Shown piece after piece: positions 1 through 8,421 of a DNA stretch of 43,399 nt. This DNA is from Candidatus Omnitrophota bacterium (GTDB lineage Bacteria > Omnitrophota > Gorgyraeia > JABMRJ01), in contig JADHWH010000008.1 of assembly GCA_016783555.1 (NCBI GenBank), forward strand, positions 1 through 43,399, given 5' to 3'. The position numbers and the translations under genes are program-made. The stretch's first letter is position 1. Each line of letters opens with the position of its first letter. Below the pieces are notes generated by a model. It ran no database searches, was not told the origin of the DNA, and worked only from the letters and a program-made list of their open reading frames with translations.

Positions 1-248
1 CAGATTGGCACCATGTAGCATTATGTAAAACAGGTAGTCATTACGGAGTCTACAGAGATGGGGTACAAGTCAATTACACCTACGATACTCACGAAGATGC
101 CTTTAGCGGTATTTTACTAATAGGCGCTTATATTGGAGGCGCTTATTTCGATGGCCACATGGACGAGATAAGAATAACTCAGAATAATTACTTCGAAGCT
201 TCTCCCAATGCCGAGTTTGCAGATGCTATAACGGTTCCTACAAGGTAA
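1..248 (+). CDS. C-terminal end of a LamG/concanavalin-A-like domain protein (5' partial)
   Basis: The reading frame is open from the first base (codons in phase with position 3) to a TAA at 246-248, giving 81 residues. It begins DWHHVALCKTG, continues with GVYRDGVQV and then DGHMDEIRIT. This is the typical end of a LamG/pentraxin-like jelly-roll domain: WHHVA strand, 'YxDG' turn, and a final 'GxxDEIRI' strand. Such domains bind carbohydrate or surface ligands in large exported proteins. The gene start lies outside the window, so length, signal peptide and other domains are unknown. It is followed by a terminator and is a separate unit from the secretion genes downstream. As an extracellular-type domain next to a type II secretion locus it could be exported by it, but that is inference. 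Confidence 0.75.
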   Translation, partial: DWHHVALCKTGSHYGVYRDGVQVNYTYDTHEDAFSGILLIGAYIGGAYFDGHMDEIRITQNNYFEASPNAEFADAITVPTR

Positions 249-281
249 GCGAAATAATTAATTTATTGAAGTCCTTTGATT

Positions 282-316
282 GAAGTCCGACTTCGAATTG
301 AAGTCGGACTTCTTTT
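282..316 (+). terminator. Rho-independent terminator after the LamG gene
   Basis: A perfect 12-bp stem (282-293 GAAGTCCGACTT with 301-312 AAGTCGGACTTC) encloses a 7-nt loop and is followed directly by a T-rich run at 313-316. It ends the transcript of the LamG gene 34 bases after its stop and separates it from the secretion operon. Confidence 0.85.
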
Positions 317-319
317 AAT

Positions 320-348
320 TTGTCAAAGCTAGTTATATATGTTATACT
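320..348 (+). promoter_or_regulatory. Sigma-70-type promoter for the type II secretion operon
   Basis: TTGTCA at 320-325 and TATACT at 343-348 are separated by exactly 17 bases. It lies right after the terminator and 24 bases before the gspE start, so it is the natural promoter of the gspE-to-gspM run. A ribosome-binding site AGGGG is at 363-367. Confidence 0.7.
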
Positions 349-372
349 TTATTAATAAAATTAGGGGATAAT

Positions 373-2082
373 ATGATGCCAGAAAAGAGGATGCTTATAG
401 GTCAAATGCTTATAGAGCGCGGGCTTATAACATCCGAACAGCTGGAGATAGGATTAAGGGAGCAGAAGAAGCACGGCGGTTATATCGGTGAGAACTTAAT
501 AAGGCTCGGCTTTATAAAAGAAGAGGGGTTTTATCCGGTCTTATCCGAACAATTAAGCATAGAATTCATCAGGCTTAAGGATTCTTCCATACCCCTGGAG
601 GTCATAAAATCCATCCCCGCAAAATTTGCCTTCCATTATAAATTTATGCCTATCAAGCTTGAAGGGAATATCCTTACCATAGGCACAACAGATCCTCTTG
701 ATATACAGACTATCGATGATATAAAGCTGGTATTGGGATACGAGATCAAGCCTGTCTTGGCAACGGCTGAAGAGATATTGGACGCCATAAAGAAATATTA
801 CGGTATAGGCGCTGAGACCATAGAGAAGATTATATCAAAGACAGAGGAGGAGAAGCCGAAAGAGGGTCGCGGCCTTGAGAAGACAACTGATATTGAGGAG
901 ATGGCGGAAGACGCCTCTATTATAAAATTTGTAAACCAGATACTCCTGCAGGCATACAGGGACCACGCGACTGATATACATATAGAGCCTTACGAAGACG
1001 AGCTTAAGGTAAGGTATAGAATCGACGGCATCCTTTATGACGCTACGATACCGCCGACCATAAAACACTTTCAGTCTGCCATCGTATCGAGGATAAAGAT
1101 AATGTCCAATATGAATATTGCCGAACGCCGCCTTCCCCAGGACGGCAGAATCAAGGTTAAGGTCGGCGCCGAGGAGCTGGATCTGCGCGTCTCCGTACTG
1201 CCTACGCCGCACGGCGAAAGCGTCGACATACGAATCCTGTCGACCGCTATGTTATGTAGCCTGGAAAATCTCGGGTTGTTAAAAGAAGACCTTAAGCTTA
1301 TGGATGAGATTATAATAAAACCCCACGGTATTATATTTGTAACAGGCCCAACCGGAAGCGGCAAGACCACGACACTTTATGCCTGTTTGAATAAGATAAA
1401 TTCTAAGGAAAAGAAGATCTTAACCATTGAAGACCCTATCGAATACCAGCTGAAAGGCATTACCCAGATACAAGTCCAGCCCAAGATCGGTCTTACCTTT
1501 GCCGCAGGGTTAAGAAGCATGCTCAGACATGATCCGGATATCATGATGGTGGGAGAGGTAAGGGATTATGAGACCGCAGAGATTGCCATAAGGGTATCGC
1601 TTACCGGACATTTAGTATTCAGTACAATCCATACCAATGATGCGGCAGGGGGGGTAACGCGCCTTTTAGATATGGGTGTTGAGCCGTATCTTGTCTCCTC
1701 AAGCGTGGAGTGTTTCGTGGCCCAAAGGCTCGTCAGATTAATATGCAACAAATGCAAAGTGAAGATCAAGCCGTATGAAGGGCTCGCGCGTGAATTCGGC
1801 ATACAAAAATATGAGGCCAAAAAGACCCAGATTTATAAAGGGAAAGGCTGCGAAGAATGCAAATTTACCGGCTACACAGGCAGGACCGCTATATACGAAA
1901 TCTTGGTAATGAATGAAGCTATCCGCAGCATGGTAATCAGAAGGGTATCGGCGGATCAGATAAAAGAGAAGGCCGTATCAATGGGCATGCGGACCTTAAG
2001 AGACGACGGCTGGAAAAAGATAAAGATGGGCTTAACAACGCCGAGCGAGGTCTTAAGGGTTACGGAAGAAAAAGAAGAATAA
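373..2082 (+). CDS. gspE: Type II secretion / type IV pilus assembly ATPase GspE (PilB family)
   Basis: Cytoplasmic motor ATPase that powers pseudopilus assembly. The 569-residue length is normal for the family. Residues 1 to about 150 form the N-terminal MshEN/T2SSE_N-type domain. The ATPase core has Walker A GPTGSGKT at 325-332 and Walker B MMVGE at 391-395. A zinc-binding tetracysteine module is complete, with CNKC at 458-461 and CEEC at 493-496. Two start codons are adjacent (373 and 376); AGGGG lies 5 or 8 bases before them. It is first in a tight operon: gspF follows after 1 base. The family also includes pilus PilB ATPases, but the neighbours (GspG-, GspK- and GspD-like genes) favour type II secretion. 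Confidence 0.95.
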   Translation: MMPEKRMLIGQMLIERGLITSEQLEIGLREQKKHGGYIGENLIRLGFIKEEGFYPVLSEQLSIEFIRLKDSSIPLEVIKSIPAKFAFHYKFMPIKLEGNILTIGTTDPLDIQTIDDIKLVLGYEIKPVLATAEEILDAIKKYYGIGAETIEKIISKTEEEKPKEGRGLEKTTDIEEMAEDASIIKFVNQILLQAYRDHATDIHIEPYEDELKVRYRIDGILYDATIPPTIKHFQSAIVSRIKIMSNMNIAERRLPQDGRIKVKVGAEELDLRVSVLPTPHGESVDIRILSTAMLCSLENLGLLKEDLKLMDEIIIKPHGIIFVTGPTGSGKTTTLYACLNKINSKEKKILTIEDPIEYQLKGITQIQVQPKIGLTFAAGLRSMLRHDPDIMMVGEVRDYETAEIAIRVSLTGHLVFSTIHTNDAAGGVTRLLDMGVEPYLVSSSVECFVAQRLVRLICNKCKVKIKPYEGLAREFGIQKYEAKKTQIYKGKGCEECKFTGYTGRTAIYEILVMNEAIRSMVIRRVSADQIKEKAVSMGMRTLRDDGWKKIKMGLTTPSEVLRVTEEKEE

Positions 2083-2083
2083 A

Positions 2084-3295
2084 ATGCCTCTCTATGAATA
2101 TAAGGCAAAAAAGTCGCCGACAGAGATAGTGGAGGGAACTATTGAGGCAAACTCAGAGACCTCCGCGCTGGCGAAACTTTCACGCTTAGGCTATTATCCT
2201 ATATCCATAGCCAAAGAGGGCGTGGGCGGCAAGAGGAGTTCGTCATTATATTTATTTAAGAGAGTAAGACTGCATGATCTGTCGGTATTTACCAGACAGC
2301 TGTCAGACCTTTTGGACTCGGGGCTTACACTCCTTAACGCCTTAAACATAATCTATCAACAGACCGAGAACAAGACCTTTCAGTCTATAATCGGTGATAT
2401 ACGGGACCAGGTCAGGGACGGCAGGCCCTTCTCGGAAGCCCTCAAGAGATATCCCGACACCTTTTCCAGTCTATTTATATCAATGGCAAGATCCGGCGAG
2501 ACCGGCGGAATGCTGGAGAGTATACTGGAAAGACTCGCCAATTTCTCCGAGGCCGAGGAGAGGGTTAAGACAAAGATAAAATCGGCGCTGGCATATCCGG
2601 CAGTAATGGCCTCCGTAGGCCTTATAACCATAATAGTCCTTATAACCTTCGTCATACCGAAGATTGTCGGCATGTTTGAGGATTTAGGCCAGACGCTTCC
2701 TTTGCCCACCGCGGTGCTGGTAAATATAAGCGGGTTGTTTATAGGCTATTGGTATATAATTTTAGGTTTTGTTGCGCTTATTGTCTTTATATTAACGAGG
2801 ATAACAAAGACCGAGGAAGGAAGAGTCACGATAGACCGCATAAAGCTGGGATTGCCTGTCACGGGTAATCTGATAAAGAAGTCGGAAGTAGCCAGCTTTT
2901 CTCGGACCCTGGGGACGCTCCTTGAGAACGGCGTGCCTATTTTAGAATCCCTTGAGACGGTCTCTAATACTATGCAGAACGCGGTCTTAAAAAAAGAGAT
3001 AGTAAAGGCGTATCAGGAAGTCCGAGACGGGAAGAGTCTATCCAAGAGCCTTTTGACAAAGAGACATTTTCCGATATTCGCCACAAATATGATCGCCGTA
3101 GGAGAAGAGGGCGGAAGCCTTGAAAAATCCCTTTTTAAAGTAGCTGATTCCTACGAAAGGGAGGCGGATAATGTAATAAAGATAATGACCTCACTGCTTG
3201 AGCCGCTCTTGATATTAACGATGGGCCTTATAGTCGGGTTTATAGTAGTTTCTATGTTATTGCCGATATTCCAAATTAATATAATAGCGAGATAA
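2084..3295 (+). CDS. gspF: Inner-membrane platform protein GspF (PilC family)
   Basis: Polytopic inner-membrane protein that couples the GspE ATPase to pseudopilin assembly. At 403 residues it has the usual size. The two repeated T2SSF domains are visible: the first starts near residue 70 (LHDLSVFTRQLSDLLDSGLTL) and the second near residue 270 (ASFSRTLGTLLENGVPIL). Each is followed by hydrophobic membrane segments, the last being ILTMGLIVGFIVVSMLLPIF close to the C-terminus. It starts 1 base after gspE stops and ends 9 bases before gspG, so translation is probably coupled. Confidence 0.95.
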   Translation: MPLYEYKAKKSPTEIVEGTIEANSETSALAKLSRLGYYPISIAKEGVGGKRSSSLYLFKRVRLHDLSVFTRQLSDLLDSGLTLLNALNIIYQQTENKTFQSIIGDIRDQVRDGRPFSEALKRYPDTFSSLFISMARSGETGGMLESILERLANFSEAEERVKTKIKSALAYPAVMASVGLITIIVLITFVIPKIVGMFEDLGQTLPLPTAVLVNISGLFIGYWYIILGFVALIVFILTRITKTEEGRVTIDRIKLGLPVTGNLIKKSEVASFSRTLGTLLENGVPILESLETVSNTMQNAVLKKEIVKAYQEVRDGKSLSKSLLTKRHFPIFATNMIAVGEEGGSLEKSLFKVADSYEREADNVIKIMTSLLEPLLILTMGLIVGFIVVSMLLPIFQINIIAR

Positions 3296-3304
3296 GGAGG
3301 GCGT

Positions 3305-3715
3305 ATGACAAACAGGAAAGGTTTTACCTTGATAGAGCTTATGCTGGTAGTGATTATCATAGGCGTATTAAGCGCAATGGTGGTCCCGAGACTCGTAGGC
3401 AGGAGCGAACAGGCGAGGATAGCGGCGGCAAGGGCGGATATCGAATCTAATATATCTATAGCCCTTGATCTATACGAGCTTGATAACGGGACTTATCCTC
3501 CTGACGTGGATGCGCTTGCAAGCGAACCATCACCGGCTCCGCCTAATTGGAACGGTCCGTATATAAAGAAGAAGCCCAGGGATCCATGGGGAGAGGATTA
3601 TAAATATAAGTTTCCCGGGGAAGAGAATAAAGGTTCATACGATTTATGGTCTTATGGCAGAGATAGAGTGTCAGGTGGGGAGGATGACATTACCAATTGG
3701 GAGGAGACCGATTAA
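3305..3715 (+). CDS. gspG: Major pseudopilin GspG
   Basis: Main subunit of the periplasmic pseudopilus. A short leader MTNRKG precedes the prepilin-peptidase site G|FTLIE (cleavage after residue 6, Glu at +5) and one hydrophobic helix. The C-terminal half shows the GspG pattern: a long helix (AARADIESNISIALDLYELDNG), 'YPP', then GPYIKKKPRDPWG and YDLWSYGRDRVSGGEDD, which forms the calcium-binding C-terminal loop of the family. The SD sequence AAGGAGG lies at 3294-3300. The gene overlaps gspH by 32 bases in another frame. Confidence 0.95.
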   Translation: MTNRKGFTLIELMLVVIIIGVLSAMVVPRLVGRSEQARIAAARADIESNISIALDLYELDNGTYPPDVDALASEPSPAPPNWNGPYIKKKPRDPWGEDYKYKFPGEENKGSYDLWSYGRDRVSGGEDDITNWEETD

Positions 3716-4166
3716 AAAGGGCTATACCCTCATAGAGCTTGTATTACTGACTATTATAATAGCGATCCTCGTTGCTGTTTCCACTCCGCTATTCAGAAAG
3801 ACATTCGCCAGCCTAGAGCTTAAAGATACCTCTTTTAATGTAGCAAAACTTATCGGTTTTGCGCAGGAAAAGGCTATAATTGAAAGGACGCCTTATAAGC
3901 TTATCATAGATAAAGATAAATCATCCTTCCAACTTAGAAGGCAGAGTCCTGATGATAGCAGAAAATACGTTAAGATAAAAGAGAAGTACGGCAGGAGGTT
4001 TACTCTACCCCGCGGTCTAAGATTCAAAAAAGATAACGAGATAATATTTTATCCTGACGGCCGCAGCGATAAAGCGATAATTACCATTTTAGGAAAAACA
4101 AAGAGCCTGAAGATCAACGTCAAAGGGAGCCTCGGCTATGTTGAGATTGAAGAGAAAAAGAAATAA
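3684..4166 (+). CDS. gspH: Minor pseudopilin GspH-like
   Basis: A 160-residue minor pseudopilin. From ATG 3684 the leader is MTLPIGRRPIKKG followed by the peptidase site G|YTLIE and a hydrophobic helix (LVLLTIIIAILVAVSTPLF). An ATG 30 bases upstream would add ten residues with no leader character; 3684 gives a normal short basic leader and has purine-rich AGGTGGGGAGG before it. The rest matches a GspH/FimT-type fold (helix, then beta-rich region with 'IIFYPDGRSDKAIITI' near the end). It overlaps gspG at its start and gspI at its end, as is usual for minor pseudopilin operons. Confidence 0.85.
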   Translation: MTLPIGRRPIKKGYTLIELVLLTIIIAILVAVSTPLFRKTFASLELKDTSFNVAKLIGFAQEKAIIERTPYKLIIDKDKSSFQLRRQSPDDSRKYVKIKEKYGRRFTLPRGLRFKKDNEIIFYPDGRSDKAIITILGKTKSLKINVKGSLGYVEIEEKKK

Positions 4167-4527
4167 GAGGCTGGGCTTCCTCTTGTTGGAAGTCCTTGTC
4201 AGCGTAACCATGATATCCGTGGGCCTTATATACGTCGTACGGTCGTTTTCCGCCTCGACCAGGGCGATTACGACTTCCGCAAAGTTTCTTAATTCCGTCT
4301 CTATGTTAGAGGAAAAACTGTGGGAACTCGAAGCAAAGGGCGCTATCGAAAGAGGGAGATATCGGGGCAGCATAACGACAGATGATGAATACAGCTGGGA
4401 AGCCGAGGTAGAAGGTCTGGAGAACGCGCCGATCAACTCACTTAAGCTCAAGGTGGGGTGGAAGGGGCCGCAAAAAAGAAGACAGGGGATTTCAATTGAA
4501 ACATATCTGTGGAATGAAGAGGAATAA
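4138..4527 (+). CDS. gspI: Minor pseudopilin GspI-like
   Basis: A 129-residue minor pseudopilin. The very basic leader MLRLKRKRNKRLG ends at G|FLLLEVLVS, the typical GspI variant of the prepilin motif (Glu at +5), followed by a hydrophobic helix. GspI starts the pseudopilus tip complex with GspJ and GspK. The start overlaps the end of gspH by 29 bases, with AGGGAG at 4123-4128 as ribosome-binding site. Subtype is assigned by the LLLEVLVS motif, size and order between gspH and gspJ. Confidence 0.85.
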   Translation: MLRLKRKRNKRLGFLLLEVLVSVTMISVGLIYVVRSFSASTRAITTSAKFLNSVSMLEEKLWELEAKGAIERGRYRGSITTDDEYSWEAEVEGLENAPINSLKLKVGWKGPQKRRQGISIETYLWNEEE

Positions 4528-5164
4528 TCCGGCATTTACCCTATTGGAATTATTAATAGCGGTTACAATATTCTCAATCATCGCTCTATCATTATATTCA
4601 ACTTTTTATACCGGCATGAAGGCCCTGCGCAGCAGTCAGGGGGCGATGAGGATCCATCAAAGTTTAAGACTTGTTACAGAAGAGCTGTCTTTAGATTTGA
4701 GAAACAGTCTGCTTGCGCCGCTTCATGAAGAATTAAAGACCGCTGTGATCGAAGCTGCGGCAGAAGAGAAAGAAGAAGAGCCTCTTTATTATTTTCTTGG
4801 CGATAGTAAGAGGTTTAGTTTTGTCACAATGAAAGATTGCCAAATCTGCAACATAACCTATTACGCTGATAAAGGGAAGTTTATGCGGACTATAAAATAC
4901 CAGGGCAGAGGTTTTGCCGCGCCTGCCCAAGGCGGCGAGACGTTGCTTGAAGATATCAGGAATATGGAAGTATTGTATAGCTACGAAGCCGAGACAGAGG
5001 ACGGAGAACCTGTATGGCTGGACATATGGGAAGAAGAAGAGCTGGTGCCGCTCGGCGTGAAGATAACGCTTGAGCTTAAGGGATTGGGTTCGTTAGAAAA
5101 GCTGACAAAGACCGTATATATCCCTGTCGGCGCATTAGGGACACAGGGCGAAGAAGAGATTTAG
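4514..5164 (+). CDS. gspJ: Minor pseudopilin GspJ-like
   Basis: A 216-residue pseudopilin. From ATG 4514 the leader is MKRNNPA, then FTLLELLIAVTIFSIIALSLY, a classic pseudopilin helix with Glu at +5; the residue before the cleavage site is Ala rather than Gly. A TTG at 4496 in the same frame has AGGGG at a good distance (4484-4488) and would lengthen the leader by six residues, so the exact start is uncertain. The body is rich in acidic residues and contains a Cys pair (CQIC). Order after gspI and before gspK, and length, match GspJ of the tip complex. Confidence 0.85.
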   Translation: MKRNNPAFTLLELLIAVTIFSIIALSLYSTFYTGMKALRSSQGAMRIHQSLRLVTEELSLDLRNSLLAPLHEELKTAVIEAAAEEKEEEPLYYFLGDSKRFSFVTMKDCQICNITYYADKGKFMRTIKYQGRGFAAPAQGGETLLEDIRNMEVLYSYEAETEDGEPVWLDIWEEEELVPLGVKITLELKGLGSLEKLTKTVYIPVGALGTQGEEEI

Positions 5165-5166
5165 AG

Positions 5167-6300
5167 ATGACAAGAGGCGCAGTTCTTATTGTTACATCGT
5201 GGATATTAGCTATCTTGACCTTATTTGCAATAGGTATAGGGTTTAGGACGGGACTTGATATTAAATTGACGGGCTATAGCCTTGATAGAGTAAAGGCCCT
5301 ATATATAGCCAAGGCCGGTATCAAAAGAGCAGTGATTGAAAAATGGGTGGAATATGCAGAGGGAAAATCCCTGGGCCTTGATGCATTTAGTGAATTGTGG
5401 GCAAATAATGACGAGTGCTTTAAAGAGATCAAAGTCGGAGACGGCACCTTTACGTTAAGCTACTCACCCGGCGAGCTGGATAGATCCGGCAAAGAGATAA
5501 CCCTCTACGGGCTTGAGGATGAGACGCGGAAGATAAACATTAACATCGACAGCAACATGCCCGTGCTTAAGTATCTTCTAATGAGCTTCGACTTGGGCCT
5601 GGAAGAAGCGGAAGCAATAGTTTCAGCGATTGTAGACTGGCGCGATGTGGATAATATCCCTAAAGTGGTGAGTGCCGCGGCCGGCGGCGCTGAGGATATC
5701 TATTATCAGGCGCTTGAGACGCCTTATGCGACAAGCGGTGAAAAATTTAAAACGATTGAGGAGCTTCTCCTTGTGAAAGGCATTACGAAAGGACTTTACG
5801 ATAAGATTGCTGATTACATTACTATATTCGGCGAGGGCGGGATAAATATAAATACCGCGAGAGAAGAGGCCTTAAACGCCGTCTTCGGCATAGGATATCC
5901 GGAGCTTGCCGCAAAGATAGTCGATTACAGAAGGGGAGTCGACGGCAAGATAGGCACAGACGATGACAGGCACTTTACGAAAGGCGCATTTATTATCGAA
6001 AGAGGCAGCAGGGGGTTGGTGGAAGTTAAAGACTTGAACGATGAAAATTGGTATGGTAATATATTCGGGATAAGAGCGGTTGAATATGAGAGGATCAAGG
6101 AGCTGACTCAGCAAGAGGGGCTTCTCTCCACCGCTTCAGACTATTACAGGGCGAATGTCACCGCTTGCGTGGACAGGGTTAAAAAAGAGATAACAACCGT
6201 TATTAAATTCGATAAGCCGCCCGAGATAAGAGAAGAAGGGTTTTCAGAGGAGATTCCACCACCGGAAATCGAGTATCTCTATTGGCGCGAAGAGAGATAG
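5167..6300 (+). CDS. gspK: Minor pseudopilin GspK-like
   Basis: A 377-residue protein beginning MTRGAVLIVTSWILAILTLF: a very short leader and a pseudopilin-like helix without the +5 Glu, as expected for GspK, which caps the pseudopilus. Residues about 100-250 contain the helical insertion with helix-hairpin-helix-like repeats ('LKYLLMSFDLGLEEAEAIVSAIVDWRD...FKTIEELLLVKGI... GININTA' in pieces), the classic GspK arrangement. It starts 2 bases after gspJ. Confidence 0.9.
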   Translation: MTRGAVLIVTSWILAILTLFAIGIGFRTGLDIKLTGYSLDRVKALYIAKAGIKRAVIEKWVEYAEGKSLGLDAFSELWANNDECFKEIKVGDGTFTLSYSPGELDRSGKEITLYGLEDETRKININIDSNMPVLKYLLMSFDLGLEEAEAIVSAIVDWRDVDNIPKVVSAAAGGAEDIYYQALETPYATSGEKFKTIEELLLVKGITKGLYDKIADYITIFGEGGININTAREEALNAVFGIGYPELAAKIVDYRRGVDGKIGTDDDRHFTKGAFIIERGSRGLVEVKDLNDENWYGNIFGIRAVEYERIKELTQQEGLLSTASDYYRANVTACVDRVKKEITTVIKFDKPPEIREEGFSEEIPPPEIEYLYWREER

Positions 6301-6312
6301 AATGAAGAGGGT

Positions 6313-7740
6313 ATGGTGTTTAAGCTGAAGGAGAGGATAAGTGTTTTTGATATAGAAGAAGACCTGATTAAATTGGCGCAGGTCGAAATTGAAGAGACAA
6401 AAGGCTATCTTTATAGGCTCATTGCCGAAAGGGCAGAGGATAGCACGATAAGCGCCCTTTCCAAGACTCTCCATAAACTGGCGGCAAACTATAAAGTCAC
6501 CTCAAGCCGCGTAATCCTAAATGTGCCCAGATATAAAGTAACGGTAAAGAACCTAAAACTCCCTTCCGTAAATCACGCAGAGATCGAAAATATGGTAAAA
6601 CTGCAGGCATCAAAGCAGCTGCCGTTTGCGCCCGATAAAATAATCTCCGGTTATAGAATTAAGGGCAGAGACGACAAAGGCTATTCTGATATAATACTGG
6701 CGTTAGCCCATAGAGATGCCATTGAGAAGATGCTTAAACCCTTTGATGTTGCAGGCATAGGCGTAGATAGACTTGCCCTGAATTCAGAGGCCATCAGTCT
6801 TTGGTATGTAGCCAGGCAGAGAGAAGAAGAGAAAGGAGAGAGTCTCTGTTTAGCGGATATCGGGAAGAAGGTTTTAGACATGCATATAATTAAGGACGGG
6901 GATCTTCTCTTCACGCGATCGGTAAATTTCATCTCAGCCGATGATATGGAGATAAGAATGGCGGAAGAGCTTAAAAAAACGCTCTTTACATATAAAAAGA
7001 ACCTCTCGGGGCCTGATGTGACAAAATTAGTCCTGACCGGCAGGCGCTCTGTAATAAAGAAAGAGGCGCCGGCCCTTAAAGGTCTTTTGGGGATACCTAC
7101 CGTCTTTATAGACCTGTTAAAGCAATGCCCGAAGAGAGAGAAGGTAGATCTTCCTGATGAGAGCATGCTTGATATCGAGTCTTTCACTTCGGTCTTATCA
7201 CTCGGATTCAACCACTCCGGTTTAAAGACAAACCTCATCCCCCAAGAGGTACGCCAAAGAAGAGTTACAAAAGTTTTAAAGGAAAATTTGGTCATGTCGG
7301 TTATATTGCTTTTATGCGTTATTCTCGGAATAGCCGGTATTGCGACAAAAAATTTCATCGATAAAAAACGTTATTTAACTCTTATAAACCAGGGGATAAT
7401 GAAGGCAAAGCCCGAGGTAAATAAGTTGATAAAGATCAAGAGAATCACCTACATTATAAAGAAGCAATTAAGGTTCGAGGGTTCCAGTATAGACATTCTA
7501 AAGGAATTATATTCCAGGATTCCGTCGCAGATAACCTTATCTATATTCGACTGTGAAGACGGCCGTCTCTGTTTATTGAGAGGGATGTCGCAGAGCCTCT
7601 CAGATGTTTTTAAGTTCATTTCAATCCTCGAGGAATCAGAGTATTTTGAAAACGTAAAGGTCAGATACGCAACAAAGAGGGTTATCGGAAATAAAGAGAT
7701 CACCGATTTTGAAATAATATGCGATCTCACTCAAGGTTAA
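6313..7740 (+). CDS. gspL: GspL/PilM-like actin-fold assembly protein
   Basis: A 475-residue protein whose first ~310 residues resemble the actin-like ATPase fold of PilM and the cytoplasmic part of GspL (start FKLKERISVFDIEEDLIKLA; later LADIGKKVLDMHIIKDGDLLFTRSV; LVLTGRRS). One membrane helix (VMSVILLLCVILGIAGIA) lies near residues 328-346, followed by a periplasmic part like PilN/GspL-C. It links the ATPase to the periplasmic assembly platform. Fusion of PilM-like and PilN-like parts in one chain, followed by gspM, makes GspL the better name, but sequence alone does not separate the two families. Confidence 0.75.
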   Translation: MVFKLKERISVFDIEEDLIKLAQVEIEETKGYLYRLIAERAEDSTISALSKTLHKLAANYKVTSSRVILNVPRYKVTVKNLKLPSVNHAEIENMVKLQASKQLPFAPDKIISGYRIKGRDDKGYSDIILALAHRDAIEKMLKPFDVAGIGVDRLALNSEAISLWYVARQREEEKGESLCLADIGKKVLDMHIIKDGDLLFTRSVNFISADDMEIRMAEELKKTLFTYKKNLSGPDVTKLVLTGRRSVIKKEAPALKGLLGIPTVFIDLLKQCPKREKVDLPDESMLDIESFTSVLSLGFNHSGLKTNLIPQEVRQRRVTKVLKENLVMSVILLLCVILGIAGIATKNFIDKKRYLTLINQGIMKAKPEVNKLIKIKRITYIIKKQLRFEGSSIDILKELYSRIPSQITLSIFDCEDGRLCLLRGMSQSLSDVFKFISILEESEYFENVKVRYATKRVIGNKEITDFEIICDLTQG

Positions 7741-7743
7741 GAG

Positions 7744-8289
7744 ATGATAACGTTAAAATTCTCTAAACGGGAAGAGATGCTTCTAACAGTGACTGTAATA
7801 ATAGTTGCTGCGACAATCGCGTATAGTTTTGTTATCGACCCTGTTGCTGAAGCATTTTCCAGGCTAAACAGGCAGATTGAAACAGGGCTCTTAAAACTCG
7901 ATAAGAGCTATAAGCTGCTCCAAATGAAAGAGCAGATAAATAGAGAATATCAAGAATACGCAGGTTATATTAAGCCTCTGCGCTCAGAAGAAGAGGAGAT
8001 GGCGTCAATGCTTAAGGCGATAGAGTCTATTGCAAGGAAGAACAAGATCAGCATTACCAATATCAGACCGCAGGCGGTTAAGACAAGGGAATTCTATAGA
8101 GAATTTGTATTTGAGCTTAACGCGGAGACCGACGTAGGGTCTCTTTCAAAATTTATATACGAACTGCAAAGCTCAGAGAACCTTTTAAGAGTAACTAGAC
8201 TAACGTTGACCACTAGTTATACAAAGGATAAGGCGTTAAAGGCTATTATGGAGATAACAAAACCCTCATTGTCCCGCTTTGAATTGTGA
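7744..8289 (+). CDS. gspM: GspM/PilO-like inner-membrane assembly protein
   Basis: A 181-residue bitopic protein: short cytoplasmic start, one membrane helix at about residues 14-32 (MLLTVTVIIVAATIAYSFVI), a helical coiled-coil region, and a small ferredoxin-like periplasmic domain at the end. This plan is shared by GspM and PilO, the partners of GspL/PilN. It starts 3 bases after gspL and is the last gene before a 132-base regulatory gap. Sequence identity of this family is always low; the call rests on topology and position. Confidence 0.7.
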   Translation: MITLKFSKREEMLLTVTVIIVAATIAYSFVIDPVAEAFSRLNRQIETGLLKLDKSYKLLQMKEQINREYQEYAGYIKPLRSEEEEMASMLKAIESIARKNKISITNIRPQAVKTREFYREFVFELNAETDVGSLSKFIYELQSSENLLRVTRLTLTTSYTKDKALKAIMEITKPSLSRFEL

Positions 8290-8301
8290 CAACTCTCGTC
8301 T

Positions 8302-8319
8302 ACTCTCTATATAGAGAGT
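8302..8319. promoter_or_regulatory. Upstream operator-like dyad
   Basis: A perfect 18-bp palindrome, ACTCTCTATATAGAGAGT, 12 bases after the gspM stop. With no loop it is a poor RNA hairpin and more like a protein-binding DNA dyad. Its core CTCTCT-N4-AGAGAG recurs at 8397-8412, exactly 94 bp downstream. A further partial half-site ACTCTC is at 8292-8297. Confidence 0.6.
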
Positions 8320-8369
8320 TATCTGGATTATAACCCATTGATTTAAAAAGAGTTAAACCTTATTGAGAT

Positions 8370-8398
8370 TTGACTTTTTGAGTTTTATCATGTATACT
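8370..8398 (+). promoter_or_regulatory. Sigma-70-type promoter of the MerR-like/gspA-C-D unit
   Basis: TTGACT at 8370-8375 and TATACT at 8393-8398 with a 17-base spacer, 24 bases before the start of the small regulator gene. It would drive 8422-12111 as a second transcription unit within the secretion locus. Confidence 0.7.
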
Positions 8399-8412
8399 CT
8401 CTGAGTAGAGAG
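8397..8412. promoter_or_regulatory. Operator-like dyad overlapping the -10 box
   Basis: CTCTCT-GAGT-AGAGAG overlaps the last two bases of the -10 box and the expected transcription start. A protein bound here would block the promoter, which suggests autorepression by the adjacent MerR-like gene product. It is the second copy of the dyad at 8302-8319. Confidence 0.6.
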
Positions 8413-8421
8413 CACAACAAC

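Noticed and set aside
2394-2579. Small + strand frame inside gspF
   Set aside because: Fully inside gspF in another frame, arginine/proline-rich, no SD.
6681-7358. 225-residue reverse-strand open frame within gspL
   Set aside because: Antisense shadow with low-complexity serine-rich translation; the + strand gene fits its operon.
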